64,000 nucleotides of DNA from Salinisphaera hydrothermalis C41B8 (GCF_000732535.1 NZ_APNK01000007.1:62001-126000), one strand, 5' to 3'; counted from the stretch's first letter, positions 55,641 through 63,576 are shown. Made by a program: numbers and translations. Notes: generated from the sequence alone by a model not told the origin.

Positions 55641-56612
55641 CTACCCCGAAATATCGTCCGGCAGGCGCGGAACTTTAGGCCCGATCCAGCCCAGAAATGT
55701 CCCTAGATCGGCGGTGTCCGGCGACGACGACTGCGCCATTTGGCGGGGGGCGTTCAGAGGCACGGTGCGGGTTTCCACGCTCCGATCCGCCGACTCGATG
55801 CGTTGTTGCGCCCGGTCGTTGAGCAGCAAGATGCTGATCCGGCGGTTAAGCGGCGAATTCGGTTTGTCGCCCTCGACATGCTGCGTATCGGCGGCGCCGA
55901 TTACACGCAGCAACTTGCCTGGCGTCATCCCCCCGGACACCAGTGCACGCCGGGCCGCATTGGCGCGATCCGCCGACAGCTCCCAGTTGCTGTAGGCCTG
56001 CGCGCCCGCCGCATACGGCAGATCGTCGGTGTGGCCGGTGATGGTGATCTTGTTCTTGACCTTTGAAAGCGTCGGCGCGATTCGCTCAAGCAGCACGGCG
56101 ATATCGGGCTCAAGCCGGGCGCTGCCCAGCTTGAACATGGGCCGACGCTTGGAATCGAAGATCTGGATCCGCAGCCCGTCCGGTACCATCTGGATCTTGA
56201 GCTGAGACGACATGCGATTGAGCTTCGGATCCTGCTCGATCTGTGCTTGGAGCTGGGCCTTCAGACGCTCGAGCCGCCGATTGTCGGGATGATAATTCTT
56301 GGCCTGCGGCGTGGTGCGCTGGACCTCGCCGTCGGAATGCACCGGGTTGTCGCCGCCACCAGGAATCGCACTGTTGCTGGCCGAGGCCTTATCGCCGCCA
56401 ACCAGGGCGACCTTGAGCGGGGTCCGAAAATACTGACTGACGTTCTCGAGCTGAGGTTTACTCAAACCGGCCAACAACCACATGACCAGGAAGAACGCCA
56501 TCATGGCCGTCATGAAATCGGCGTAGGCGATCTTCCAGGTTCCGTGCGAAGTATGGCGCTGATGCCGTTTGCGCCGAATGACGATCGGGCGGCGCGAATT
56601 CTCGTCGCTCAC
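55641..56612 (-). CDS. motB: Flagellar motor stator protein MotB
   Basis: This 323-residue stator subunit is a single-pass membrane protein. The proton-binding Asp32 lies in YADFMTAMMAFFLVMWLL, the E. coli position. A periplasmic OmpA-like peptidoglycan-binding domain (about 165-285) has ITGHTDDLPYAAGAQAYSNW and LSADRANAARRAL. The Tyr-rather-than-Ser context and Asp32 suggest proton use, not sodium. The start is GTG overlapping the motA stop. Confidence 0.97.
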   Translation of the reverse strand: MSDENSRRPIVIRRKRHQRHTSHGTWKIAYADFMTAMMAFFLVMWLLAGLSKPQLENVSQYFRTPLKVALVGGDKASASNSAIPGGGDNPVHSDGEVQRTTPQAKNYHPDNRRLERLKAQLQAQIEQDPKLNRMSSQLKIQMVPDGLRIQIFDSKRRPMFKLGSARLEPDIAVLLERIAPTLSKVKNKITITGHTDDLPYAAGAQAYSNWELSADRANAARRALVSGGMTPGKLLRVIGAADTQHVEGDKPNSPLNRRISILLLNDRAQQRIESADRSVETRTVPLNAPRQMAQSSSPDTADLGTFLGWIGPKVPRLPDDISG

Positions 56613-57487
56613 GGGTTCTCTCGCGTGCCCCCGGCACGCACTTCACGCACGTGGTTCTCCAGCTCGGAGAACGCGGGGCGTTCGGCCGAAAACAGCGCCT
56701 TGCGACCGAATTCGATGGCCAACGGCGGCGCGTAGCCGTTGAGATGCGCGAGCAGCGTGACCTTGATCGCCTGCAGCACTTTCACTACATCGTCGATCTG
56801 AGTGCGGACGCGCGACGCCAGCGGCGAAACAAAACCATAGGCCAGCAGGATGCCAAGAAACGTGCCGACCATGGCGTGTGCGATCAGCGGACCGATCCCG
56901 GCCGGCTCGAGCGACGCCGAGCCCAGCGCATGTACCACGCCCATGACGGCCGCCACGATTCCGAATGCCGGCAGCCCGTCGCCCATGGCCGACAAGCCAT
57001 GGGCCGGCACTTCGGCCTCTTGCTGGAAGGTTTCGATCTCGTGGTCCATGAGGGCCTCGATTTCGAAGGCGTCCATGTTGCCGCTGATCATCAGACGCAG
57101 GTAATCGTTGATGAATTCCATGATCAACGTATCGCCGAGCAGCGTCGGGTAGCTCGAAAACAACGGGCTGTTGGCCGGATCTTCGATATCGGCCTCAAGC
57201 GCCATCATGCCCTGCTGACGCGCCTTGGCCATGAGCAGATAAAGCAGCGTCATCAGATCGAGACAGGTCGATTTGCTGTAACGATGGCCGCGCAACAGCT
57301 TCGGGAACACCCGAATCATGGCGGATACGCCCTTGCCGTTGGTCGAGGCTAGAAAGGCCCCGATGCCGGCGCCGAAGATGATCACGAACTCCGCCGGCTG
57401 ATAGAGCACGCCCATATGGCCGCCCACCAGGGCATATCCGCCGAGCACGGACACCATGACAACGATATAGCCGGCTACGACAAGCAC
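56609..57487 (-). CDS. motA: Flagellar motor stator protein MotA
   Basis: This 292-residue stator subunit has four membrane helices, two near the N terminus and two around 165-225. The large cytoplasmic loop contacts FliG. The segment LPAFGIVAAVMGVVHALGSA and the following LGILLAYGFVSPLASR carry the conserved proline and channel-lining residues. The start is GTG, with AGGGG upstream. It is preceded by a sigma-28 promoter in the 206-base gap after flhC and followed by motB with a 4-base overlap. Confidence 0.96.
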   Translation of the reverse strand: MLVVAGYIVVMVSVLGGYALVGGHMGVLYQPAEFVIIFGAGIGAFLASTNGKGVSAMIRVFPKLLRGHRYSKSTCLDLMTLLYLLMAKARQQGMMALEADIEDPANSPLFSSYPTLLGDTLIMEFINDYLRLMISGNMDAFEIEALMDHEIETFQQEAEVPAHGLSAMGDGLPAFGIVAAVMGVVHALGSASLEPAGIGPLIAHAMVGTFLGILLAYGFVSPLASRVRTQIDDVVKVLQAIKVTLLAHLNGYAPPLAIEFGRKALFSAERPAFSELENHVREVRAGGTRENP

Positions 57488-57544
57488 TGGAACCCCTGGC
57501 GATCAGACACGACCGCATTTGACGACGGTTTAGGCGTACAGCAC

Positions 57545-57571
57545 ATAACGGCCGGCGACATGGGAACTTGA
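57545..57571 (-). promoter_or_regulatory. Sigma-28 promoter of motAB-che
   Basis: On the minus strand, TCAAGTTC (-35), an exact 11-base spacer and GCCGTTAT (-10) lie about 58 bases before the motA start. -35 matches 6 of 8 and -10 matches 6 of 8. The -10 is identical to that of flgM and the -35 core TCAAGTT to that of flgK. The position between flhDC and motA agrees with the E. coli mocha operon. Confidence 0.72.
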
Positions 57572-57693
57572 ACGCTGGATGCCCATCGATTTTTGATTCG
57601 TCGATGCGGTCGCACTCAGACACCGGACGGCGAGACGCATGCGTAAGACGCCCGCCCCAAGGCAAGCCCCGGGCGCAGGCGTCATACGTTGCG

Positions 57694-58254
57694 CTAATGC
57701 ATCACTTCGACGCGCTCGGCGGCCTTACGCCGCGTTTTCTTGCGCGTCTTGCCGGCCCGGGATGGTGGCTGACAGATACCACAGACGAAGTCCTGATCGA
57801 GGCTCAATGCGTGATTGACGAAGCTGCCGTGGCAACGCTGGCACGTCGAGAGGGTCATCATGTCGCTTTCGAAAAAGCGGACCAGCATCCACGCGCGGGT
57901 CAGCCCCAGCACCGGCTTGCCGTCGTCGGACAGCGGCACTTGATCCAGATACAGCCGATACGCACTCACCACCGACTGCATCCGGTCACGATTGGGATGC
58001 GCCGACAACGACAGATAGATGTTATAGAACAGCGACGAATGAATATTGGGCAGCCAGGTCACGTACCAGTCGGTCGAGAACGGAAGCATGCCCTTGGGCG
58101 GCGATTCGCCGTGAATTTCCTTGTACAGATTGATCAGCCGACGCCGACTGATACCGGTTTCGGTCTGCAGCACTTGAAGCCGTGCGCCAAGCTGGATCAT
58201 CTCAATCGCCAGGCTGATCTGACGCCCCTCGTCGATAACGCTCTTCTCTACCAT
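57694..58254 (-). CDS. flhC: Flagellar master regulator subunit FlhC
   Basis: This 186-residue FlhC forms the FlhD4C2 activator of early flagellar promoters. The N-terminal helices include LAIEMIQLGARLQVLQTETG and ISRRRLINLYKEIHG. The four-Cys zinc site is intact: C138-x2-C141 and C158-x2-C161. The Lys/Arg-rich C terminus is usual. I choose the ATG at 58254, which has a GGGGGG site; the open frame upstream overlaps flhD and is not protein-like. It lies 31 bases after flhD. Confidence 0.95.
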   Translation of the reverse strand: MVEKSVIDEGRQISLAIEMIQLGARLQVLQTETGISRRRLINLYKEIHGESPPKGMLPFSTDWYVTWLPNIHSSLFYNIYLSLSAHPNRDRMQSVVSAYRLYLDQVPLSDDGKPVLGLTRAWMLVRFFESDMMTLSTCQRCHGSFVNHALSLDQDFVCGICQPPSRAGKTRKKTRRKAAERVEVMH

Positions 58255-58285
58255 CTTGCCCCCCAAGTAATCGGCAGCGGGCCGA

Positions 58286-58795
58286 TCAGCCGTTTGGTCC
58301 GTCGGCCTCCCGACGCTCGCGTGACACCCCATCATCGTCCGCTCGATCCTCGGCACGTCGTGCGCCCTGGCGACGATCGTGCGCGCCGCGTCGCTCGCCC
58401 TGACGGCGTTCGACGCCGGCAGGCGGCCCCATATCCTCAATCCGTCGATCGCCTTGACGTCGCTCCTCGCGGCGACGATCGTTCGCGGCCCGACGCTCGT
58501 TGCTGCCAAGCAGAATCGCGGCATGAACCTGACGCAAGCTGTCGTCTGCGGTCGCACGAACCAGCGAATGCAACTGGTCTGCGTCCTCGAGCGAAAAATG
58601 ACAGAGCAACTGATTGCAACGCGCCAAGCGAGCCAACTCCGACACGGGGATCCGACTGAGCAAGTCGGCCATTTCGTCGTCGATTTTGAGACGAAACATG
58701 GCGGCTTCGCGATCCGTGTTGATCAAACGCTGCATCAGCAACAGATACGACAGATTAACCTCGCGGATATCGTCGAGTAGATGATCGGTTTCCAA
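58286..58795 (-). CDS. flhD: Flagellar master regulator subunit FlhD with Arg-rich tail
   Basis: This 169-residue FlhD partners FlhC. Residues 1-97 follow E. coli FlhD closely: REVNLSYLLLMQRLINTDRE, AAMFRLKIDDEMADLLSRIP, NQLLCHF with Cys65 at the inter-subunit disulfide position, and LRQVHAAILL. E. coli FlhD ends near 116. Here about 70 further residues form a highly charged tail with ERR or DRR repeated at 5-6 residue steps (101, 107, 112, 117, then 130, 135, 141, 146, 161). The start is TTG at 58795, with GAGGTG 4 bases upstream. It heads the flhD-flhC-mot-che-flhBAE gene run. Confidence 0.93.
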   Translation of the reverse strand: METDHLLDDIREVNLSYLLLMQRLINTDREAAMFRLKIDDEMADLLSRIPVSELARLARCNQLLCHFSLEDADQLHSLVRATADDSLRQVHAAILLGSNERRAANDRRREERRQGDRRIEDMGPPAGVERRQGERRGAHDRRQGARRAEDRADDDGVSRERREADGPNG

Positions 58796-58960
58796 TTGGC
58801 ACCTCGTGCTTCGACGTCATGCCACCCATCGCCATCGACAGGTGCTCGAACGCCGCCCCCCTGTGTGACGAGATACACGCCCCGAGTTTCGAAAGCGTTA
58901 CAGCGCGTCACGGTGTACGAGCAAGCAGGCATGTCCTTATGCTGCTGTTCACGGACGATT

Positions 58961-58990
58961 AAGTTATGGGAATAAACTAAACGAGGTCAA
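58961..58990 (-). promoter_or_regulatory. Candidate flhD promoter and AT-rich upstream segment
   Basis: On the minus strand, TTGACC (58985-58990) is followed after 16-18 bases by CATAAC/TAACTT (58961-58968), a plausible sigma-70 promoter. Just upstream (59004-59036) is the most AT-rich stretch of the window, with AAATATTTATTTTC, such as might bind nucleoid proteins or act as an UP element. The untranslated leader would be about 155 bases. Confidence 0.42.
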
Positions 58991-59031
58991 AGCCGTTCAT
59001 CAGGAAATCCGAAAATAAATATTTTTTATAA

Positions 59032-59349
59032 TCAATTTCGTTCGCTGCCCGCCAGTGCCGCTTGTTCCAATTCATAAACCCACGCCAAAAGTTCCGCGAC
59101 CGCGACATACAACGAGGGCGGTATTTGGGCATCGAGATCTATTTGCGCCAAAAGTCGTACGAGCTCGGGCTCGCCGTGTACGGGGAGGTCGTGCGCCTTA
59201 GCGCGCGCAATAATCGCGTCTGCGATATCCCCATATCCCTTCGCCACCACCCGCGGCGCATCGTCATGGGTCTCGTAGCGCAGAGCCACGGCCTGACGGC
59301 GATCGATTGGTGCGCCGGGCGCATCGCCCTCCGGTGGTTCCCCGCTCAT
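59032..59349 (-). CDS. FlhB C-terminal-domain protein (FlhX-like)
   Basis: This 105-residue protein matches only the cytoplasmic C-terminal part of FlhB. RQAVALRYETHDDAPRVVAKG aligns with the FlhB segment after NPSH (YAVALAYDGERMGAPRVVAKG). Later LDAQIPPSLYVAVAELLAWVYELE aligns with FlhB's LDAEIPAALYTAVAEVLAWVYQLD. It lacks the NPTH cleavage motif and all membrane helices. Such stand-alone paralogues (FlhX/FhlB) can replace the cleaved FlhB C domain in some bacteria. The start overlaps the stop of a fliK-like gene by 4 bases, an informative pairing because FliK acts on FlhB. Confidence 0.88.
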   Translation of the reverse strand: MSGEPPEGDAPGAPIDRRQAVALRYETHDDAPRVVAKGYGDIADAIIARAKAHDLPVHGEPELVRLLAQIDLDAQIPPSLYVAVAELLAWVYELEQAALAGSERN

Positions 59350-60347
59350 GCCGCCGGCTCGGTGACCAGACGAACGGACGACGCATTCAAGCCAGCATCC
59401 CGCAAACGTCGGCGCAACGTCTCCAGATCGGCCGCGATCAGCGCGCGCCCGGCGCCGGGCTCTGCCCAGGCCGCAACGCTGATGCGATCGCCCGCCAATC
59501 GCAATTTGGCTTCAAACGCGCCGATACCCGGCAGATCCAACGATAGCGACGTGGTGACGGGCGCGCTCCGGTCGGTCTCCGTCGCGTCCTCCTCGCGACG
59601 TTCGACCGTCCAGCGCATGGGCGCATCGACCCAGGCCTCGCCCTGCCACTGAAACACACCGCTGGCCAGCAGCTCGATCTGTTGTCGTACCAGGGGCGCG
59701 AGTTTCGGGTCGATGGGCCCGGTCGCGGCGGTCGATGCGCCGGCTCCGTGGCTATTTTGGCCTGCCCCCTGATCGCTCGCACCGCGGGCGTGTACCAGTC
59801 GAACCTGCGGCTCATCACTCAGGCGCGCTCGCGGCAATTGGCCCCGCACCCAAGCTGCCAGATGTGATTCATAGAACAATCCGCTCTGGGTCACCTGCTG
59901 TGCCAGAACGCCTGCAAGCGTCGCGGGCCGAGGCACGCCGGCTGACAACGGCTGAGCCGCGGTCACCGCCGAGGATCCCCGTCCCGGGCCCAAATCGGCT
60001 AAAAGACGCGCCAGCGCCCCACCGGCACGCGATAGATGCAGCTCGGCCGAGCGTCCGCTGCTACCGGGCTCCGAGGTGATCGAGCGGGCGAATTCGCGAG
60101 CATTCGCGGCATCCGCTGCGGTCCCGCGTACGCTGGCTCCGCTCGCGGCACGGACCGAGCCGGCGCTACTTTCGCGCCCCGGGTAAGCAGGCGTTCCGCG
60201 CTGAGTCAGCGGCGACATTTCACCACTGACCGGCCGCAAGCCCGAAAGCGGCGCCTGGGCAGCGCGTGCGCCGACGCGCGCGACATCCCCGGCCCGCCCC
60301 AGCACCTGCGGCAGCAGGGTATCCAGAATCGGCGTAATGGTGCCCAA
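59346..60347 (-). CDS. Second FliK-like hook-length control protein
   Basis: This protein of up to 333 residues has a low-complexity Ala/Gly/Ser/Arg-rich first two thirds and a C-terminal domain of Flg_hook type (about 235-333: LPGIGAFEAKLRLAGDRISV, then LETLRRRLRDAGLNASSVRL). This is the domain by which FliK touches FlhB. The frame begins with TTG at 60347, only 12 bases after the fliT stop, and no ATG is available nearby, so the exact start is uncertain. It is coupled to the FlhX-like gene. It may be a FliK paralogue fine-tuning export specificity. Confidence 0.75.
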   Translation of the reverse strand: MGTITPILDTLLPQVLGRAGDVARVGARAAQAPLSGLRPVSGEMSPLTQRGTPAYPGRESSAGSVRAASGASVRGTAADAANAREFARSITSEPGSSGRSAELHLSRAGGALARLLADLGPGRGSSAVTAAQPLSAGVPRPATLAGVLAQQVTQSGLFYESHLAAWVRGQLPRARLSDEPQVRLVHARGASDQGAGQNSHGAGASTAATGPIDPKLAPLVRQQIELLASGVFQWQGEAWVDAPMRWTVERREEDATETDRSAPVTTSLSLDLPGIGAFEAKLRLAGDRISVAAWAEPGAGRALIAADLETLRRRLRDAGLNASSVRLVTEPAA

Positions 60348-60359
60348 ATGTGCGCCCGA

Positions 60360-60716
60360 TTAGGCCCGGCCCTGAGTCTCGTAAGCCTGCGCGACGTGCA
60401 GACGATGACGCGAATCAGCCATACGCCGACTGAGTTCAGACAGCCGGCGATCCAAGCATTCGCGTACTTCTGCTTCCGCGACGCGAATCTCGCCGATCAA
60501 GCCTAGTTTGCGGTCGTTGGCACCATCGGACAGGGTGACATCCAGTTCGACATCGGCCAGCGCTTCCATCGCGCTGACGTAGGCGGTCTGGAGCTCGAGC
60601 AGCCGGTCCCAGTCGGCCGCGCGCGCGTAGTGCTGCATCATCCGACTGTAGTCGCGAATCGCCTCGTAGCGATCGAGAATATCGTGGTCGGCAGGTGGTC
60701 CCCATTGCTCTCCCAT
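60360..60716 (-). CDS. fliT: Flagellar export chaperone FliT-like protein
   Basis: This 118-residue, almost entirely helical protein stands directly after fliS. FliT chaperones FliD and in enterobacteria also inhibits FlhDC. The sequence has four predicted helices with RYEAIRDYSRMMQHYARAAD near the N terminus and a C-terminal LDRRLSELSRRMADSRHRLH. Family conservation is weak, so position after fliD-fliS carries much of the argument. I choose the ATG at 60716 because GAGGTGG lies 6-7 bases upstream; an open extension reaches 60755. Confidence 0.78.
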   Translation of the reverse strand: MGEQWGPPADHDILDRYEAIRDYSRMMQHYARAADWDRLLELQTAYVSAMEALADVELDVTLSDGANDRKLGLIGEIRVAEAEVRECLDRRLSELSRRMADSRHRLHVAQAYETQGRA

Positions 60717-60726
60717 GTCGTCCACC

Positions 60727-61107
60727 TCAGCCGATCTGTTTCCAGGCCGACGCAATATCTTCCAGTAAACGCTCGACTTCCGCGATCGCCTCGCCGTCGC
60801 CCCGCAGATTGGCGTGGATCAGGCGGCGGATCATGTAGTCGTACAACGAATCGAGTCGCTCGGCGAGCTCGCCGCCACGCTCCATGTCCAGCGCGTCGCG
60901 CAAGCCGCGCTCGATGATATCGATCGCCTTGGACAGCGCCATGCCGCGCGCCGGCACATCGCCGGCCGCCAGAGCAAAGCCGGCTTTGCGCAGTGCCGCG
61001 AGCGCGCCATCGAACAGCATTACGATCAACTGGTGCGGCGACGCGCTCATCGCCTTGCTGGTCAGGCCCACGTCGGCGTATGCCCGCGCGGCTTGCTGGT
61101 TATTCAT
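60727..61107 (-). CDS. fliS: Flagellar export chaperone FliS
   Basis: This 126-residue four-helix chaperone of flagellin has the typical opening NQQAARAYADVGLTSKAMSA. SPHQLIVMLFDGALAALRKA and the DMERGGELAERLDSLYDYMI stretch, followed by a RRLIHANLRGD-type segment, complete the family pattern. Length is standard. It lies 38 bases after fliD and 10 bases before fliT. Its client fliC is 41 kb away in this window. Confidence 0.96.
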   Translation of the reverse strand: MNNQQAARAYADVGLTSKAMSASPHQLIVMLFDGALAALRKAGFALAAGDVPARGMALSKAIDIIERGLRDALDMERGGELAERLDSLYDYMIRRLIHANLRGDGEAIAEVERLLEDIASAWKQIG

Positions 61108-61145
61108 GAGGGTTTACTCGTACGGATCGGAAGCCTCGAAGAACA

Positions 61146-62582
61146 TCAGCCCTTCGAGGAAGAAGAGTTGTTGAGTTGTGACAGCTGAGTCGTCAGATAG
61201 GATTGCGTCGAATTCAGGCTCGACATCAAAGAGTCCAGCTGCACGAACTGCTGGCGATACCGCGCGACGGTATCGTCGATCGTGCTCTGCATGTCCTTGA
61301 TGCGCTTGTTGACGTCATCGATGCTGTTCTGGATACCGTTACTCGCGGTTTTCAGAACGCCGTTGTCGCCCGTCATGCGGTCAATCGTGGCTGACAGTGT
61401 GCCGGCGACGCCGTCGTTGGTCGCGCTCTTGCTCGGGTCACCCGAGAACAACTGGGCCACGCCGCGCGGGTCGGTGTTGAGCGCCGAATCGAGCTTGCTC
61501 TCATCCTCGATCTTGAGCGTGCCGTCGCTCTGCAGCGATATGCCGACATCGCTGAGCACCGCCAGGCTGTTGCCCGTTACCGGCGTATTGAGCGCCTGGG
61601 TCAGCTGCGAGGAGACCGACTGCGCGGTGGAATCGCCCAACAGAACGCCGTTGCTGGATGCACTTGAGCCGTTGTAGGCGGTCAGCGCGCTCTCACGCGA
61701 GTGATAGCTGTTGTACGCCGATACGAAATTCTTGATCGCGCTCTTGATGGTGTCGTTGTCGCGCGTGGTCGTGACCTGATTGGCGCTGGTCGTGGTCGCG
61801 TTGAGCGTCAACGTGACGCCCTGGATCGCGTTGTCGACCGTATTGCTGCTACGGGTGATGTTGATCCCGTTGACCGACAGCTTCGCGTCCTGGGCCGCGA
61901 CGGTTTGCGTCATGGTGCCCGAGCTGGTGCTGCTGTCGTAGCTGAGCAGATTCGCCAACGGCGTGCCGGAGGCCCCGCTCGCATCGGTCGCCGACACCGT
62001 GATCTGGTTGCTGGTGCCACTAGCGTCGGACGACAGCACGAGCCGATACGGCGTGGAACTGCCATCGTTGATAATTGAAGCCGAGACGCCGGCATCGGCA
62101 TTGTTGATGGCGTCGCGAATGTCCTCGAGCGAACTGCTGCCGTTGGCGAGATCGATCTTGACCGGGGCATTGCTACCCGTGGTAATCGAGATCGTGCCGC
62201 CAGCGCCGATATTGGACGTCTTGTCCGCGACCGGCGAGGCCACCAGCGATTGCGCCTGCGCCAACTGCGACACCGACACGTCATAGCCGCCGGGCACTGC
62301 ATCCGTGGTGCTGGTCGCCGTCACGGCGCTACCGGACACACTGACCTTGGTGGAGTTGTAAAGACTCGGATCGTTGAGCTTGTCCGCCGCCGACTGCAGG
62401 CTCTTCACCGAGCTGGTCAGCGTGCCATAGGCCGACAACTGGGCGCTAAAGCTGGATTTCTGCGTTTGCAGCGGCTGCAGCCGGCCCTCCTCGGACGACT
62501 TCAGACTATCCAGCAGCGAACTCAGATCCAGGCCTGAGCCGACACCGAGCGAAGAGATCGACGAAGTATAGGAACTGGACAT
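61146..62582 (-). CDS. fliD: Flagellar filament cap protein FliD
   Basis: This 478-residue HAP2 caps the filament and guides flagellin folding. The N-terminal SISSLGVGSGLDLSSLLDSL, the Ser/Thr/Asp-rich middle (about 70-320) and the C-terminal coiled coil, with IDRMTGDNGVLKTASNGIQN and the FVQLDSLMSSLNSTQSYLTT end, are characteristic. I choose the Met at 62582, with AAGGAG upstream; the frame extends to 62615. A sigma-28 promoter lies 61-87 bases upstream. It heads the fliD-fliS-fliT-fliK2-flhX gene string. Confidence 0.96.
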   Translation of the reverse strand: MSSSYTSSISSLGVGSGLDLSSLLDSLKSSEEGRLQPLQTQKSSFSAQLSAYGTLTSSVKSLQSAADKLNDPSLYNSTKVSVSGSAVTATSTTDAVPGGYDVSVSQLAQAQSLVASPVADKTSNIGAGGTISITTGSNAPVKIDLANGSSSLEDIRDAINNADAGVSASIINDGSSTPYRLVLSSDASGTSNQITVSATDASGASGTPLANLLSYDSSTSSGTMTQTVAAQDAKLSVNGINITRSSNTVDNAIQGVTLTLNATTTSANQVTTTRDNDTIKSAIKNFVSAYNSYHSRESALTAYNGSSASSNGVLLGDSTAQSVSSQLTQALNTPVTGNSLAVLSDVGISLQSDGTLKIEDESKLDSALNTDPRGVAQLFSGDPSKSATNDGVAGTLSATIDRMTGDNGVLKTASNGIQNSIDDVNKRIKDMQSTIDDTVARYRQQFVQLDSLMSSLNSTQSYLTTQLSQLNNSSSSKG

Positions 62583-62642
62583 GGGCGGCAACTCCTTATC
62601 GGCCGCGGCGGTCACGCCGGCATGATCTACTAACTGCCGGCT

Positions 62643-62669
62643 GTATCGGCGTTGCCACCGCGAACTTTA
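62643..62669 (-). promoter_or_regulatory. Sigma-28 promoter of fliDST
   Basis: On the minus strand, TAAAGTTC (-35), an exact 11-base spacer and GCCGATAC (-10), with 7 of 8 matches in each box. The -35 is identical to that of fliC. A second GCCGATAA nearer the gene (62596-62603) lacks a -35 partner and is not considered a promoter. Confidence 0.87.
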
Positions 62670-62708
62670 GGGGTTGTTGATCACGAAGTCCGGCCAGAAT
62701 GCCGGGAA

Positions 62709-63113
62709 TCAGGAACCGTCGGTCGATAGATAACGACCCTTTCTCGGCCGCTTTTCGCCGCGCGGGCACGCTGTACCTGCGCTGGACAACGTGCTCCCGT
62801 GCGCCCCGCGACAGATATGTTCACCGGGCGGCTTGCCGTCATATCCGGGCAACCGGTAGCCATCCGGGCGATAGTTACTGGGCCAGTGTTCCAGTTCCGG
62901 ACGGATATCGATTCCGATCTCGGGGTAATACGGGGTTTGCGGCGTCGCGCCGCCCGGCCATGGGCCGCGATGCGATCGCTCGTGACCAGCCGGCGGCGAT
63001 GCTGACGGCTCATGCGCGCTCGCGGCGAACGCGCACGCCGCGAAGGCGACCACCCAGGCGCCGCGGCAGGCGAGGCGAACGAGCGATATCTGGTGTGGCA
63101 GGCTCCGATACAT
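62709..63113 (-). CDS. Putative secreted proline-rich small protein, unidentified
   Basis: This 134-residue protein has an N-terminal signal peptide-like segment (basic start, hydrophobic core at about 15-31, AASAHE as likely cleavage context). A Pro/Gly/Tyr/His-rich mature part with two Cys (near CRGAHG and ACPRG) follows. I recognise no family. The Met at 63113 is preferred since it puts the signal first; a Met at 63164 inside the preceding gene is possible. GCCGATAA lies 9 bases upstream but with a poor -35. It is the last gene of a three-gene minus-strand group next to fliD. Confidence 0.5.
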   Translation of the reverse strand: MYRSLPHQISLVRLACRGAWVVAFAACAFAASAHEPSASPPAGHERSHRGPWPGGATPQTPYYPEIGIDIRPELEHWPSNYRPDGYRLPGYDGKPPGEHICRGAHGSTLSSAGTACPRGEKRPRKGRYLSTDGS

Positions 63114-63150
63114 GCTGCACTTTATCGGCCGAGCCGATGCCCGCTTGAGT

Positions 63151-63576
63151 TCAATCTTCGTCATGGTTCGACGTATCCCGGCGACCGGCACTCCAGTCAC
63201 GCAGCGATTCGCGCCGGCGCGACGCCGTGGCCGGCGCGAACAGGCCGGAGACACCACGCCCGATCGTCCGGTTCACGCCACGCAATCGCCGGTACAAATC
63301 CTCGCCCGCCGGCCAGCCGAATCGTCCTGCCAGCGAACGATGCGCCTGTTCCACACTGCGCGTACCGCTATCGACCGCCTGCTCTACACCGCGCTGACGG
63401 CGCCGGAAACGCCCGCGCGCCGTCTCTAGCACAGCGGCTTCGACCTGAAATGCACGCAAACGTCGTAGATCGGATTCGGCTCGACTCAGGCGCCGTTCGA
63501 GGCCGGCACCGCGCCGTACGAGCCAGGCCAGTGCCGCGGCCAACCCAAGCAAAAGAACGAAAACCAGGACTGCCAT
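63151..63576 (-). CDS. Putative single-pass membrane protein with coiled coil, unidentified
   Basis: This 141-residue protein has an N-terminal membrane helix (about 2-20, VLVFVLLLGLAAALAWLV). A charged Arg/Glu-rich helix with heptad spacing (about 24-75) follows, then a basic polar C terminus. I recognise no family. The ATG is 7 bases after the preceding gene, whose product has the same layout (membrane anchor plus coiled coil), so the two may act together at the inner membrane. Its distal end overlaps a possible alternative start of the secreted protein gene. Confidence 0.6.
   Translation of the reverse strand: MAVLVFVLLLGLAAALAWLVRRGAGLERRLSRAESDLRRLRAFQVEAAVLETARGRFRRRQRGVEQAVDSGTRSVEQAHRSLAGRFGWPAGEDLYRRLRGVNRTIGRGVSGLFAPATASRRRESLRDWSAGRRDTSNHDED

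Noticed and set aside
62596-62603. Extra GCCGATAA just before fliD as the promoter
   Set aside because: No -35 partner at the right distance. The pair at 62643-62669 fits both boxes and the spacing.
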